From Pictodentalium vernedei (taxonomy: Eukaryota > Mollusca > Scaphopoda > Dentaliida > Dentaliidae): 64,000 bases of DNA. The position numbers were made by a program, and so were the translations under genes. The stretch covers positions 791,694,823 to 791,758,822 of the forward strand of contig CM062296.1 of assembly GCA_031216915.1 (NCBI GenBank), written 5' to 3'. A model generated the notes under the pieces. That model was given only the letters and a program-made list of their open reading frames with translations. It was not told where the DNA came from and did not search any database. Below, in pieces: positions 54,908-63,980 of this stretch; positions within the stretch are counted from its first letter, which is position 1; each line of letters begins with the position of its first letter.

Positions 54908-56038
54908 CAGTTGAAACTAGAAGTTCTGTCACTGTATTTTGCACTATTTTGAAGTAATTGCGCTCAGAATAAGTGAACTTTTCTCCCTGTCAAATTGCAT
55001 CATAGGCGTAACTCAATTCCTGTAGAAAAACAGCGTGCCCGACATTGTACAATTATAAAATAGTAAATAGAGATCATTAACATCATTCCTAACATCTTCT
55101 GGGACACATACATGTAATGACGTAAATGGATATTAAACTTCGATTGCATATACAGAATGAAGAGAGTGCATTACTACGTAATCGCAGCGCCATATATTAA
55201 TTACCCTTTTAGCATTTATAATTGTTCATAACAGCACAAGCAACACTTGCAAAATACAGTGGCGCCCACTTAATTGGATATCTCTTAATTGTATATCCCT
55301 GTTAATTGAATATAATTTTCAAACACAAAACCATTTACCATACCTTCAGTACAAATTTGATCTGTTAACTGCATATGGGTTGTAGAGTAAACTCCTGTTA
55401 ATTGTATATAAATGTTTGTAATATGTTGAAAAAATTGCTGTGACATGCACCAGATTCCCCTTATTTATCAACCTTTTTGGCCTCATATATCCAATACAGA
55501 CATTTATTCTATTATATCTTGTTTGACAGAGCTCTATGAGCTATGTCAAACAAGATATAATATAATAAATGCTCACTTTACCTCCACAACACAAGAAACT
55601 GACCATATCCCTGTTAATTGTATACTCCTGTTAATTGAATAATTTTCATTGGCAAAATGGATATTCAATTAAGAGGATTCTACTGTATCATCAAATGGGC
55701 CACTGTGGGCAACCCGGTGGTCCATGTGATGGAAGTTTGCAAGTGCTTTTTGTGTTTTGTCTTCAGAATTTGTGAATAATTGCTAAGTGAAAAATCTATC
55801 CCACAGCGGTTCAGTAGTAATCCGCCCTCCACATACTGCAGTCTCAATTTTTTGCTTCTGTTTGATCGGTTCGATTCATGATTTCACTACAGACCTAGCT
55901 AAAAGTGCATTACATTTTGCATTGCACAGTACCAATGCTTTTGTGTATTTCCGACTACTTCATTCTTCTGCATTAAAGAGTGCCTTAGCTAACGAGCATT
56001 TTCTGTGCTAATTGTGACAGGACGTCTAGTTTCAACTG
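54908..56038. mobile_element. Mariner-like MITE, cagttgaaactagaag family, copy C (long variant)
   Basis: Ends cagttgaaactagaagttct and aggacgtctagtttcaactg. About 700 bp after subtracting the nested pogo-like MITE at 55257-55685, longer than copies A and B; only the ends and parts such as cccggtggtcca are shared. Confidence 0.8.
55257..55685. mobile_element. Pogo/Tigger-like MITE nested in copy C, TA target
   Basis: Ends cagtggcgcccacttaattg and the inverse of cagtagaatcctcttaattg, TA at 55255-55256 and 55686-55687. Several ctgttaattg(t/a)ata words repeat inside; the centre is gacagagctctatgagctatgtc between tcttgttt / aaacaaga arms (55514-55560). These ends resemble pogo-group elements. Confidence 0.85.
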
Positions 56039-57013
56039 TGTCACAACTACTGGTGAGCTTCCCCGAATTGCTGAAAGCAGAGATACACCTCACAAATAAT
56101 AAATAATTCCTTTCCAAGATTGCAAATTTCGAAATTCATTTGGGTGAATAAAAGGCCCGTTTTTTGTAATTTGTGGTAGTCGTCAGGTTATTTCTGACGA
56201 TTCGACGTACACACATTGAATCAAACGAAGTACCACACAATGTTAGACCCATTATCACTTCTTGCAGGTAAAGTTTCCTGGTAGGCTTTGTGTTCCATTT
56301 TCGTAATTTTAGTTATTGTCGAGTCGCGTCGAGTAATATTACATATCCCCATTAATCGAACATACCCTCAGAACACATCCAACCCAAACTGTTCTAGGCC
56401 CTTCAGCACTGCGTGCTATTCTTTACCAAGATGTTGGCCGGGCAAGCTCCGTTTCTGTAATTTTATTTGTTGTCGGGTGTATTTCGTTAATTAGATATAC
56501 TCCTGTCCAATCGAACATACCCCGGAAGCTCGTTTCAAGGAGGGGTTATAAGCTATGGTTTGAGGGAAAAAAAACTGGTGAGTAATTCAAGAAATATTTC
56601 GTCAATGTCGTGTTTAAGTCGTGTAAGGTAGAGAGTTAAGCCATGTCATCTTTCTTGGTTTTGGCACAAAATAGTCAGGCTGGCTGAAACTTGGCACCAG
56701 ACTATTCCTGTACAACGCGAACACAGAGTGGCACTAAATGTGTTAATGTAATAACAACAAACAAAGTACCCAATCAACTGAGGTAACAGTTAATGCTCCA
56801 ACAATATTTTCTAATTTTTCACAATTCAGTGGTTCGTGGTTACAAACTCAATGTGGTAAACACATATATTGATATATTGCATTCGGTCCAATTTTTAAAT
56901 TATATATTAATTTCAAATACAAACTATAATGTCTCATCGAGAGTATTAAATTATTTACATGGTTGTGTTAACCTTTGGGCATTTACTGCAAGTTATAATT
57001 CCTTGTTTCGCAG
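56039..57013. other. About 1 kb with no gene recognised
   Basis: Intron-like position upstream of the lectin-type exon. A worn M-family word (aaggaggggttataagctat) lies near 56540. Confidence 0.35.
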
Positions 57014-57073
57014 CGTACGTGGGTTCACATTGTGTAAGGCACTTACTAGAATTCGTTGTCAAAACTACTATCA
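57014..57073 (+). CDS. F-type-lectin-like exon, part 1 (before MITE insertion)
   Basis: Acceptor attccttgtttcgcag before 57014. Reads YVGSHCVRHLLEFVVKTTI, which corresponds to the DCCGERLxxFxVxVG strand of F-type lectins. The frame is broken by the TA-target MITE at 57076-57567 and resumes exactly at 57570 with ILTEKPHCYIRIHDYTGKAV. Confidence 0.6.
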
Positions 57074-57075
57074 TA

Positions 57076-57567
57076 CAGTACGGCTGCCGTGGACTGGTCA
57101 CTTTGCACGGGTGGACAATTTTCCACGGACACACCAATATTAAATTCCAAACACTAATTACAGGAATAAACATCGAAAATTTAATTAATGAAGCACCGGG
57201 TACTACCCGCTACTTCATTAACCCTTTACCTAACGTGAAAAGCAGACGACACTTGCAAAAAAAAATTCTTGAATAATTAATTTTTTTCATTTTTTGTCTC
57301 AAAAACATAGGTTATGACTCCTCGTTGGAACGAGCTCGACGAGCTCGTTCCAACGAGGGGTCATAACCTATGTTTTTGAGACAAAAAATGAAAAAAATAG
57401 TTAAAATTAATTGGCGATTTTTGAGAATAGCGCTGGCCGGTTTTGGCCGTTACGTTGGGTAAAGGGTTAATTAAAATATTGGTGGCGATGATATTTATTA
57501 CCTAGTAAACACATGCGTGGACATCAGTGCCCATGCGTGGATTGCGACCAATCCACGGCCTGTACTG
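57076..57567. mobile_element. TA-target MITE family D, inserted in a lectin-type exon
   Basis: Ends cagtacggctgccgtggac and the inverse of cagtacaggccgtggattgg, with TA at 57074-57075 and 57568-57569. Its centre ttaatgaagcaccgggtac is split at TTAA by an M1 MITE (57219-57470). Confidence 0.88.
57219..57470. mobile_element. TTAA-target MITE, family M1 (copy 7), nested in family D
   Basis: Complete; ttaaccctttacctaacgtg to cgttgggtaaagggttaa; centre ggaacgagctcgacgagctc. Confidence 0.94.
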
Positions 57568-57569
57568 TA

Positions 57570-57668
57570 CTGACGGAGAAGCCCCACTGCTACATAAGAA
57601 TACATGATTACACCGGCAAAGCTGTCAACGGTCATGTCCTCGCTTTGTGTAATGTGCAATGTACAAGT
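57570..57668 (+). CDS. F-type-lectin-like exon, part 2 (after MITE insertion)
   Basis: With the element and one TA removed the codons run ACT ATC ATA CTG ACG, giving KTTIILTEKPHCYIRIHDYT and then GKAVNGHVLALCNVQC. NGHVLALC matches the GxxVxLxC strand of F-type lectins. A stop TGA follows at 57666-57668 unless a donor is used before it; GTACAAGT at 57653 is a weak candidate. Confidence 0.55.
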
Positions 57669-57695
57669 CGTTGTTGATTGTCGTGCACAATATTT

Positions 57696-57938
57696 TTAAC
57701 CCTTTACCCAACGAATCACCCGCATCCGAAATATGCAAATTCAGCAGTTGAAAAAATATTCTTTTTCAAGAAATTTCAACAAAAGCATATCACGTGACGC
57801 CTCGTTGGAACGAGCTCGTCGAGCTCGTTCCAACGAGGGGTCACATGATATGGTTTTGTTGAAATTTTTTGAAAAATTTGAAAAAATGATATCTAAAATA
57901 ATAAATTTTGATATCGTCTGCGTTGGGTAAAGGGTTAA
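57696..57938. mobile_element. TTAA-target MITE, family M2, next to exon-like sequence
   Basis: ttaacccttta cccaacgaatcacc to cgttgggtaaagggttaa, centre cgttggaacgagctcgtcga. Complete. It lies directly against the exon-like piece at 57941, where a polypyrimidine tract would be expected. Confidence 0.93.
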
Positions 57939-57940
57939 GA

Positions 57941-58039
57941 AGAGAATACCGAGGGGCCAAGTTCATCTATCCGAACATCGTGGCTTCAGGCACCTACGCC
58001 CAGATTCCATTTTGTCAAATCAGTGGAAACATATCCTAG
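57941..58039 (+). CDS. F-type-lectin-like C-terminal strand, possible last exon
   Basis: Reads REYRGAKFIYPNIVASGTYA QIPFCQISGNIS and stop TAG (58037-58039). GAKFIYPNI...AQIPFCQISG matches the GRYVxIxLPG...LxLCEVxV end of F-type lectin domains. The acceptor would have to be at taag or aag just after the M2 element, so the insertion removed or replaced the normal intron end. Confidence is limited by the lack of a clean acceptor. Confidence 0.5.
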   Translation, partial: REYRGAKFIYPNIVASGTYAQIPFCQISGNIS

Positions 58040-58112
58040 TGATTTTAGTTTAACCAATATTTATTCAGTAATTAACATATGTGTACATTTCACAATAACA
58101 TGGATGACAAAG

Positions 58113-58241
58113 AATATCAACAACACTAGTTACAAGAGTATACACACGACAAGGAAAGCAGAATACTATGTAAAAGAGGGATTCGACAGTGATTTTGTCG
58201 TGGACATTGGCGACTGTCCGGACACAAAATTAGAAATATAA
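58113..58241 (+). CDS. Exon-like fragment, F-type-lectin-like (uncertain)
   Basis: Reads NINNTSYKSIHTTRKAEYYV then KEGFDSDFVVDIGDCPDTK and stop TAA at 58239. DFVVDIGDCPDTK resembles the FxIxVGxxPxT strand of F-type lectins, i.e. the position of LLEFVVKTT in the exon at 57014. It may belong to a second domain. Acceptor (gacaaag) is weak. Confidence 0.3.
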   Translation, partial: NINNTSYKSIHTTRKAEYYVKEGFDSDFVVDIGDCPDTKLEI

Positions 58242-58538
58242 ATCAACTGCAAGGGTCTATTACTGATTGTCAAAGATAATAGAGCTATTTATTTACATTC
58301 GTGCACAATATTGTAGTCTGAATCGAGTTCTATCCATTGCTAATAGTGTGTTTTTTAAAGAGTTATTTCAATTCATTCAAAATATGAAATGAGGTTTGGC
58401 GAACAGACTGAGCCTATTTAAACGCCCCATCCCCCCAACCCCTTCAACAATATTCAATTCTAATACTGAAACGCGTACAGGTGCTGACAAGGAGTGGCGT
58501 ACACATAGATTGAAATGATATTTCACATCGTAGTACAT

Positions 58539-58788
58539 TAACCCTTTACCCAACGTAACGGCCAAAACCGGCCAGCGCTATTCTCAAAAATCGCCAATTA
58601 ATTTTCAATATGTTTTCATTTTTTGTCTCAAAAACATAGGTTATGACCCCTCGTTGGAACGAGCTCGTCGAGCTGGTTCCAACGAGGGGTCATAACCTAT
58701 GTTTTTGAGACAAAAAATGAAAAAAAGTAGTTATTCAAGAATTTTTTTTGCGAGTGTCGTCTGCTTTTCATGTTAGGTAAAGGGTTAA
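58539..58788. mobile_element. TTAA-target MITE, family M1 (copy 8)
   Basis: Complete, inverted relative to copy 7: ttaacccttt acccaacgtaacggcc at the left, gttaggtaaagggttaa at the right. Confidence 0.94.
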
Positions 58789-58956
58789 TATGATCGTACA
58801 ATAAAATCTAAGTATTTGAAAGTCAATTCCTTCAAATAAATTGTTCGTTTGGACAGAAACTAGCTGCAACTTCTTTGTAGAGTGAATGGTGGGCATTTTA
58901 ACGTCTGGCAAGATTTTCGAACGTGTAAGCATACCTTTCATGTCTATTTTCTGCAG

Positions 58957-59031
58957 CCTGCTACGCAGGAGAAGTCAACAAATACAAAATTGTAAGTGAA
59001 CAGAGAGTCTCAACAGTCGCCAGCGGAACAT
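58957..59031 (+). CDS. Small phase-1 exon, F-type-lectin-like (uncertain)
   Basis: Strong acceptor (catgtctattttctgcag) before 58957 and strong donor (ACAT|GTGAGT) after 59031. 75 nt, phase 1 at both ends, reading CYAGEVNKYKIVSEQRVSTV ASGT. This could be the C-x-GxVxxxxxVxxGxxVxxxC strand that follows DIGDCPDTK of the piece at 58113. LINE B debris begins about 55 bp downstream. The splice sites are the best in this area, but the protein assignment is tentative. Confidence 0.45.
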
Positions 59032-59084
59032 GTGAGTATCCGACAACAACCCACATTCACCACCAAGGACTGTTGAATCTCCCA

Positions 59085-60434
59085 GTGTCGATTATATATT
59101 GCTGGAACGCCAAAAATGCTCAATATTAGTCTCATGTGAAAATCGGGGATCTCCACACATAAGAGTATTTAGTGATACATTAGCATTATCCAATTTGTTT
59201 ACCAAGGTATTTCTCTGTGTCATATATAGCTGACAATTTAGGACATAGTATTCAATGCTTTCATACCCGAAACCACAATCACATTTTGGATCATCCACAA
59301 GAAATCTGTCAAATTTATGTGCGTTTGATTACTTGTACCAAGCGCAATTTCGCGTGTTGAACTTGACCTGCTCGACAGCCCGAAAGGTAGTACTTAGGGA
59401 CACTCCAGTCATCGCGTTTTATCACACGTTTGAAAACTTGTACTGTTATACAATTGCGTGTTTCAGAATTCAGCTCGTTCCATAACCCAATTGCCGATGG
59501 TAAAAATGAGTTTGAATAATGTTTTGTTCTACAGAACACACTAGGAAGTTGTTCATCATTTCCAAGAGAATAGGTAGACCTTTGTCCAGCTGTTCGGGGA
59601 AACTGCCGCGATAGATAATTTGGTGCCAGTCCATTTTTCATTTTGAAAAAGAGCGTTAACTTATGTCGGATTTTGCGTGTTTTCAGAGAGACAAAACCGG
59701 TTTCTCCATAAAGAAGTTCTTGGCTTGTACCGCGAGGTGCACCACAAATATGTATGTAGAGCATCTAACTGAAGATTTTCTAAAATGTATGCTTTCTCCT
59801 CTGTACAGTTATCCATATAACATCAGTATAGTCAAATAAAGGAGGTATAAAGTGGCTATACAAAGCAGTTAGTGATGCACGCGATTGTCTATATTTTAAG
59901 CTTTGAAAGCAGTTGGACTTAGCTTACTTACTATTCTATCAATATGTATGTCCCATGAACCCGTACCTTGAAAAGTAATTCCCAGGTGCTTATGATGGGT
60001 AACTTCTTTAATAGCTTTATCCAGTAAATATAGCTGGGGTTAGGGAATGGGATTAGTTTTTCGTGAAATACTTAAGGCAACTGTTTTTTCAGGACTAAGA
60101 TTTGCCTGCGATTTTTTAGACCAATTCCCGATTTCGAAAAGATCCGAGTTCATAATCCTACTTGCCATGTACGGGGCGTCTGCTATCAGCAACAGTGATG
60201 TATCGTCAGCGTATAGACGGCTGTTCGACTGGATATTTTCAATAATATCGTTTATATAAATATTAAACAGGAGAGGACCGAGGACTGGTCCCTGTGATAC
60301 CCCTGCTTGGATTACTTCGATACTTGAATTTTGCCCATTAACAACTACCACCTGACGTCGATCTTTTAGATAATCCTCAAACAGGATAATAAGCCACCCC
60401 TTATTTCCGTAGCATTAAGTTTCTAAATAAGCCA
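59085..60434 (-). mobile_element. LINE B, 3' part (RT palm to C-terminal motif)
   Basis: Minus strand: QAGVSQGPVLGPLLFNIYIN DII and RLYADDTSLLLIADAP (RT motifs B and C, 60300-60180), then KMNGLAPNYLSRQFPR-type C-terminal region (59640-59560), FLPSAIGLWNELNSETRNC, and CDCGFGYESIEYYVLNCQLY (59285-59220), a Cys-His end motif. Several frame changes separate the parts. This is a LINE different from LINE A (SQGPVLGPLLF and YADD). Clade likely CR1/Jockey group, not settled. Confidence 0.85.
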
Positions 60435-60637
60435 GGTGTGACAGGAATGATAGTCCGTAGGAACGTTAGTCCCTCTGGACTATTATTCCGCGGAATTATA
60501 GTCCTAGGTCTAAGATTTCTAGGAATAGTAGTCCGGCGGACTACTATTCCTAGAAATGTTAGACCTAGGACTATAATTCCGCGGAATAATAGTCCAGAGG
60601 GACTAATTTTCCTACGGACTATCATTCCTGTCACACC
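60435..60637. repeat. 203-bp foldback built from short palindromic words, inserted in LINE B
   Basis: Arms ggtgtgacaggaatgatagt pair over the whole length with a handful of mismatches; centre tagtccggcggacta. Each arm also contains smaller palindromes: attccgcggaat, tcctagga-like and tccctctgga. It splits LINE B between FDRVWHA and the following LFRNLML. Confidence 0.9.
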
Positions 60638-61025
60638 GGCATGCCACACTCTGTCAAAGGCCTTACTTATGTCATAGAAAACAATGCGAATTTCCTAGTT
60701 TTCGTCCAACGCGACTCTTATATTATTGTCTAAATCAATTAGTTGACAAACAGTGCTATCGCCTGGTACACAGCCAGACTGCAAATCGGTCAACAATTTA
60801 TTATCTACGAGAAATTAAAAAACGTGTTTAAATATTATTTTCTCAAAACTTTACTTACACTACTAGTTAAAGACACGGGCCGATAGTGTTCCTTTAAATT
60901 GACACAGGACTTTTTGTGAATTGGAATGACATTGGCGCGCTTCCAAACTGATCGAAATTTTTCTTGAGGCAGGGACAAGTTGAACAACTTACTAAAAGGT
61001 GTTGCTAATTGTGCCGAGAATGTTT
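60638..61025 (-). mobile_element. LINE B, middle part (RT blocks 1-4)
   Basis: Minus strand: FSAQLATPFSKLFNLSLPQE, KFRSVWKRANVIPIHKKS and LKEHYRPVSLTSSVSKVL (RT blocks 1-2), and further FYDISKAFDRVWHA (motif A). Continues across the nested TTAA element at 63658. Confidence 0.82.
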
Positions 61026-61154
61026 TTAACCCTTTGAGTCTTTAATTATCCTGACGTTCAAACGTCACTGGGAATTCATTTTCTTCAACGTTTTTCAAAA
61101 TGCGACGTCAAACGTCGGAAAGTACAAATAACAAGATATTTTTCACATTAGTGA

Positions 61155-61398
61155 TTATCTGGTTGAGGGCTAGATTTTGGGTGGCCGGAATTTGTTATTC
61201 AAAACTTGTTTTATTACAAATTATTGGTGAGTGCCCACAGGCGCTCTCCAATAATTTGTAATAAAACAAATTTATATAAGCGAAAAATTATTTCTGTTTG
61301 ACTGAATATGAAATATGAGCAAGGGAAGTGTTGGCTTTTGCTCTGGTATCCTCATTTTTGAAAGCCCTGGTAGTGGCTTCTTGCACTCAACCAGTTAA
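61155..61398. mobile_element. TIR MITE family F, copy 2
   Basis: Inverse of 6406-6666: tatctggttgagggc ... ccagttaa, with the palindrome acaaattattggtgagtgcc. Confidence 0.7.
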
Positions 61399-61591
61399 GA
61401 AGTCTTAAATGCAGGATTATATTAATATTTTACGCTGCGATAACATTTGGCTCAACGGTTGTCACTGAGCACTATTCGCGAGAAAATAGGAATTGAGGTT
61501 GAAACTTTAAAAAATCGAAAAATAATAACAAAACCAATGACCACAAAGTATCAAAGCGCAGTTTGATTTCGGACGTCATAAGACGTACAAC

Positions 61592-62375
61592 CAGGGATGT
61601 GGCTAGAGGGTTTCAGCTGGGGGAGGAGGGGGGGGGGGGGGTGTGCCACCGGTGTAAATTCCAACTGTGAGTAGTTTCGATAGGTGGTTGCACTGCAGCG
61701 CTGGGTGATATCTTTTAACCCTTTAACCAACGAATCGCCCGCATCCGCCCGCGTAATACGCAAATACAGCTGCTGAAAAAATATTATTTTTCGAAAAATT
61801 TCAACAAAACCATATCATGTGACCCCTCTTTGAAACGAGCTCGTCTCGAGCTCGTTCCAAAGAGGGGTCACATGATATGGTTTTGTTGAATTTTTTTTTA
61901 AAAATTTAAAAAATGATATTTAAAATAATGAATTTTGAAATCGTCTGCGTTGGGTAAAGGGTTAAAGTGATTATATATATACATAAACATGCTTATAAAC
62001 CCTTCTGAAAATTTTCACCAGTCCTGAAACGGAAAAAAGCATAATTTATAATGTGTCTGGGTCAGAAATGTTAACGGATTGATGTCAGAGTCGAAATTTT
62101 GAGGCCAATGTCAATTTCAGAGTAGGAAATTTGAAACTCAAGTTTCCAGTTGGAAATAAAAGATCAAAATTTCTCATCATTAAGTTGGAATTTTAATATT
62201 TTTCATGAACAATGTTAATTTATTGAATTTCCAACTATTTGATTTTTGACCTCGGAATTTCCAACTATTGCAAAAAATACTCCAAGCTGGGGGGGGGGGG
62301 GGGGTGAGACACCCCCTCCCCACACACACACACATACACACACTCCCCCCCCCCCCCCCTGTCGCCACATCCCTG
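61592..62375. mobile_element. hAT-type element, cagggatgtggc ends, 8-bp target duplication
   Basis: Left cagggatgtggctaga, right tgtcgccacatccctg, flanked by cgtacaac at 61584-61591 and 62376-62383. Contains the M2 MITE 61715-61965 and, near its right end, G-run / CA-repeat / C-run stretches (62289-62360). Confidence 0.92.
61715..61965. mobile_element. TTAA-target MITE, family M2, nested in hAT element
   Basis: ttaaccctttaaccaacg to cgttgggtaaagggttaa; centre tttgaaacgagctcgtctcg. Confidence 0.93.
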
Positions 62376-62419
62376 CGTACAACAGTATCAACGCGCTGTT
62401 TGATTTCGTACGTCTTAAG

Positions 62420-63380
62420 GGCCTATATAAGTAATGAAATTTTGTTTATTTTGAAAATTCTCACCTCTCATATTCCTTAAATTCAAATTAAATATACACA
62501 AATTATACATCAAAATGAAGGCTGGGGTGTATAGAACCCGAAACACATATGTAATCAACTCATAGAGTCGACTGTAGACACCACTGGTTCCTGGAAGTCT
62601 GCTACTGTATTCGCACCAGAACTGATAATAAAATAATATTTCATCAGAACAACTTGTGGCCAAGTGTGCTTCATATATCCAAGAACAAAGCTAGGCATTC
62701 AAAACTCTTTCGAATACAGCGATAGGACTGCATTTGGGAAAAGGACAACACTGTCTGCATTTTTGTTATTAAAGATGGTTTCCATGCTCGACAGACATGC
62801 GCAAATCACTCGATACCACGAATTTCCATCGAAAAACAAAATCGTAATTCTCAGAAATTTCAACAGGTATCATGATACCTTGCGTTGAATATGGCAACTG
62901 TGCAATCTCTATCTTATAACAGTATACTGTATGAAGGCGATCTTCTTCATTATTTGATTTTACACCGCGTTGTTTTTACATGCTTTTTCCGTCCGATGAC
63001 GTCGACCGGAAATCGAAAGTATATTCATACGTAAACAAAAGCAAAGGCTTTGGAATTTACCCCCATGCAGCTCTGTCGCCGTGTTTTGAAGAATTTTGAT
63101 CCCCTAGCTTTGTTCTTGGATATGTAAAGCACATTTGGCCACGAGTTGTTTTCGTGAAATATTATTAAATCATCAGTTCTGGTGCGAATACGGTGGCAGA
63201 CTTCCAGGAACCAGTGGTGCCTACAGTCGACTCAATGAGTTGATTACACATGTGTTTCGTGTTCTATACATCTCAATCTTGATTTTGATGTATATTTTGT
63301 GTATATTTAATTTGAACTGAAGGAATATCAGAGGTGTGAATTTTCAAAATAAACAAAATGTCATTACTTATATAGTGCCT
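62420..63380. mobile_element. Element with about 270-bp terminal inverted repeats
   Basis: Left arm 62425-62692 and right arm 63104-63380 are inverted copies (ggcctatataagtaatga, cccagaacc-type and tcctggaagtctgc words; roughly 85-90 percent by eye). The spacer of about 410 bp has no recognised protein. The element type is unknown. Confidence 0.8.
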
Positions 63381-63631
63381 TTACCCTTTACCTAACATGT
63401 AAAGGAGACGACACTTGCAAATAAAATTCTTGAATAACTAATTTTTTTCATTTTTTGTCTCAAAAACATAGGTTATGACCCCTCATTGGAACGAGCTCGA
63501 CGAGCTCGTTCCAAAGAGGGGCCATAACCTATGTTTTTGAGACAAAAAATGAAAAGAATAATGACAATTGATTGGCGATTTTTGAGAATAGCGCTGGCCT
63601 GTTTTGGCCGTTGCGTTGGGTAAAGTGTTAA
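63380..63631. mobile_element. TTAA-target MITE, family M1 (copy 9)
   Basis: taccctttacctaacatg to cgttgggtaaagtgttaa; centre ggaacgagctcgacgagctc. Left TTAA is mutated to ttta. Confidence 0.88.
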
Positions 63632-63657
63632 GACGTACACAAGTATCAACGGGTTAA

Positions 63658-63978
63658 GGTAATATAGCTAATTTTGTCTGGACCACTAGACTTTTTGGGG
63701 TCAACATTTAAAAACAAATTTTTTTACCTCGGCTAGACTAACCTCAACAAAGTTTAATTGGTGTTCAATAAGGGGGATTTGGGGTAATTCTTTATCGATC
63801 ACAGTGTTGCTTTGGATAATAAAATATGTGTTTAAGGTATCGGCTATAACTTTGGGGTCGCTTTTAACTTCATTTCCTTCAATAAGTGGTGGAAATATTT
63901 GACTGTCGGTGAATTATTGTTTCGAAATTTTTTAAAAAGTTTTCCACCAGTTCCTCGAGCTGAAATCACAAGTACTAG
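63658..63978 (-). mobile_element. LINE B, upstream part (continues past MITE)
   Basis: Minus strand: PPLIEGNEVKSDPKVIADTL NTYFIIQSNTV, then LPQIPLIEHQLNFVEVSLAE, the linker between endonuclease and RT in this LINE group, ending SGPDKISYI at the TTAA insertion. One stop interrupts it. Confidence 0.78.
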
Positions 63979-63980
63979 TA

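Larger units (their letters stand above)
61026..63657. mobile_element. TTAA-target composite element inserted in LINE B
   Basis: Left ttaaccctttgagtct, right tatcaacgggttaa; TTAA at 61026-61029 and 63654-63657. With one TTAA kept, LINE B reads on as GPDKISYITLKTFSAQLA. Inside are family F (61155-61398), a hAT element (61592-62375) with its own M2 MITE, a long-TIR element (62420-63380) and an M1 MITE (63380-63631). The host element may have been short, with most of its length due to later insertions. Confidence 0.75.
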
